Source: Chloroflexota bacterium (GTDB lineage Bacteria > Chloroflexota > UBA6077 > JACCZL01). Taken from it: a DNA stretch of 24,607 bases. A program made the position numbers and the translations under genes. Below are positions 24,090 to 24,607 of the stretch, piece after piece. The first letter of the stretch is position 1. Every line of letters starts with the position of its first letter. The notes below the pieces were generated by a model. The model saw only the letters and a list, made by a program, of their open reading frames with translations. It searched no databases and was not told where the DNA came from. The stretch spans positions 1 to 24,607 of the forward strand of contig JADLFM010000171.1 of the NCBI GenBank assembly GCA_020845495.1, given 5' to 3'.

Positions 24090-24607
24090 TCATCGCTCAC
24101 GCCTCCGCCCGTTGCCATTCAGACCCGCGCGGGCTGAAGTGGGAGCACCATCCGACCGCTCCCACGGGAACGTCCCGCCTTGCAGCCGGGCAGCAAAGCG
24201 CGGGCGAATGCCGGTCCAGCGCAGGACGCCGTCGCCGAGGCTGAACAGGTCGCTCCCCGCGACGGTGTCCCCCTCGAGGCCCGTGACTTCGTAGACGTTG
24301 GTAACGACCCGCCGCGCGCCGGCCGGGTCCAGGCGGAGGTGGACGACGAGGTCGATCGCTTCCGCGATCATCTCGGTGACGGCCTCGGCAGGCAGCGCTT
24401 CCTCGGCCATCATCGCGTACATCCGGAGCTTCGAGAGTGCCTGCCTGGGGCCGTTGGCGTGGATCGTGCACATCGAGCCCTCGTGCCCGCTGTTCATCGC
24501 GGCGAGCATGTCCAGGGCTTCGGCGCCCCGGACCTCACCGACGATGATCCGGGTGGGCCGCATGCGCAGGGCGTTCTTCACGAGGCTGCGGATGGGAAAG
24601 GCCCCCA
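24090..24607 (-). CDS. tadA: TadA/CpaF-type secretion ATPase, 3' part only
   Basis: This is the C-terminal 172 or so residues of a TadA/CpaF-family ATPase, which powers Tad pilus assembly as a hexamer at the inner membrane face. The 5' part lies beyond the window edge at 24607; the frame is open to the edge. [15 protein letters not shown] contains the Walker B segment. The downstream [16 protein letters not shown] is the conserved His-box region of the family. The tail ends in a basic stretch (NGNGRRRER) after TRP/PRO-rich sequence and may not be part of the core fold. It is the first gene of the tad operon seen here; upstream partners such as a TadZ or CpaB homologue would be expected outside the window. 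Confidence 0.93.
   Translation of the reverse strand, partial: GAFPIRSLVKNALRMRPTRIIVGEVRGAEALDMLAAMNSGHEGSMCTIHANGPRQALSKLRMYAMMAEEALPAEAVTEMIAEAIDLVVHLRLDPAGARRVVTNVYEVTGLEGDTVAGSDLFSLGDGVLRWTGIRPRFAARLQGGTFPWERSDGAPTSARAGLNGNGRRRER

Noticed and set aside
1..24607. CRISPR array, tRNA, transposase or phage integrase
   Set aside because: No regular repeat-spacer pattern, no tRNA-like fold with a TpsiC arm and no recombinase motif were seen on reading both strands.

Overview
The window is G+C-rich DNA, probably from a Chloroflexota (Thermomicrobia-like) or actinobacterial chromosome. That is an inference from base composition, GTG/TTG starts, a LysM protein with a SARP-type regulatory domain, and an adjacent tad/flp pilus operon. 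No rRNA, tRNA, transposase, integrase or CRISPR array was seen. The window has two unrelated halves that meet in a 145-bp gene-free stretch at 15994-16138.

Left half (about 500-15993): a defence locus built around a DISARM-type core. Five genes on the + strand overlap or nearly touch. They are a 1571-aa fusion of an Hsp90-like (sacsin-type) ATPase with an SF2 helicase, a UvrD-type SF1 helicase, the DISARM helicase DrmA, the DUF1998 protein DrmB, and a NERD-nuclease/UvrD helicase fusion. A cytosine-5 DNA methyltransferase lies tail to tail with this operon on the - strand. At the other end, divergent from the operon, is a small HhH-GPD glycosylase. Its motifs match the Mig-type thymine-DNA glycosylase that repairs T:G mismatches left by deaminated 5-methylcytosine. 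The set resembles class 2 DISARM in having DrmA, DrmB and a m5C methylase. No DrmC (phospholipase D-like) or recognisable DrmE is present; the extra ATPase/helicase genes and the NERD domain sit in their place. I read it as a variant or hybrid DISARM system: the methylase marks self DNA, the glycosylase protects the host from the mutagenic cost of the mark, and the helicase/nuclease operon acts on unmarked DNA. This model is inferred from gene content only. A small unrecognised gene lies at 54-359.

Right half (16139-24607): a - strand operon for a tight-adherence (Tad/Flp) pilus. In transcription order it has the 3' part of tadA (cut by the window edge), tadB, tadC, the Flp pilin gene, two TadE-like pseudopilin genes, a TadG-like gene, a lipoprotein gene, a secreted PKD-like protein gene, and a membrane-spanning LysM protein ending in a SARP/BTAD regulatory domain. 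Most junctions are 4-bp ATGA overlaps, so the genes are probably translated together. A cluster of TTGGAACG-like repeats spaced 30-33 bp lies between tadA and tadB. Hand-counted 60-base samples gave 33-39 G+C in the defence half, 46 at two places in the tad half and 34 at a third. This fits, but does not prove, transfer of the defence half.
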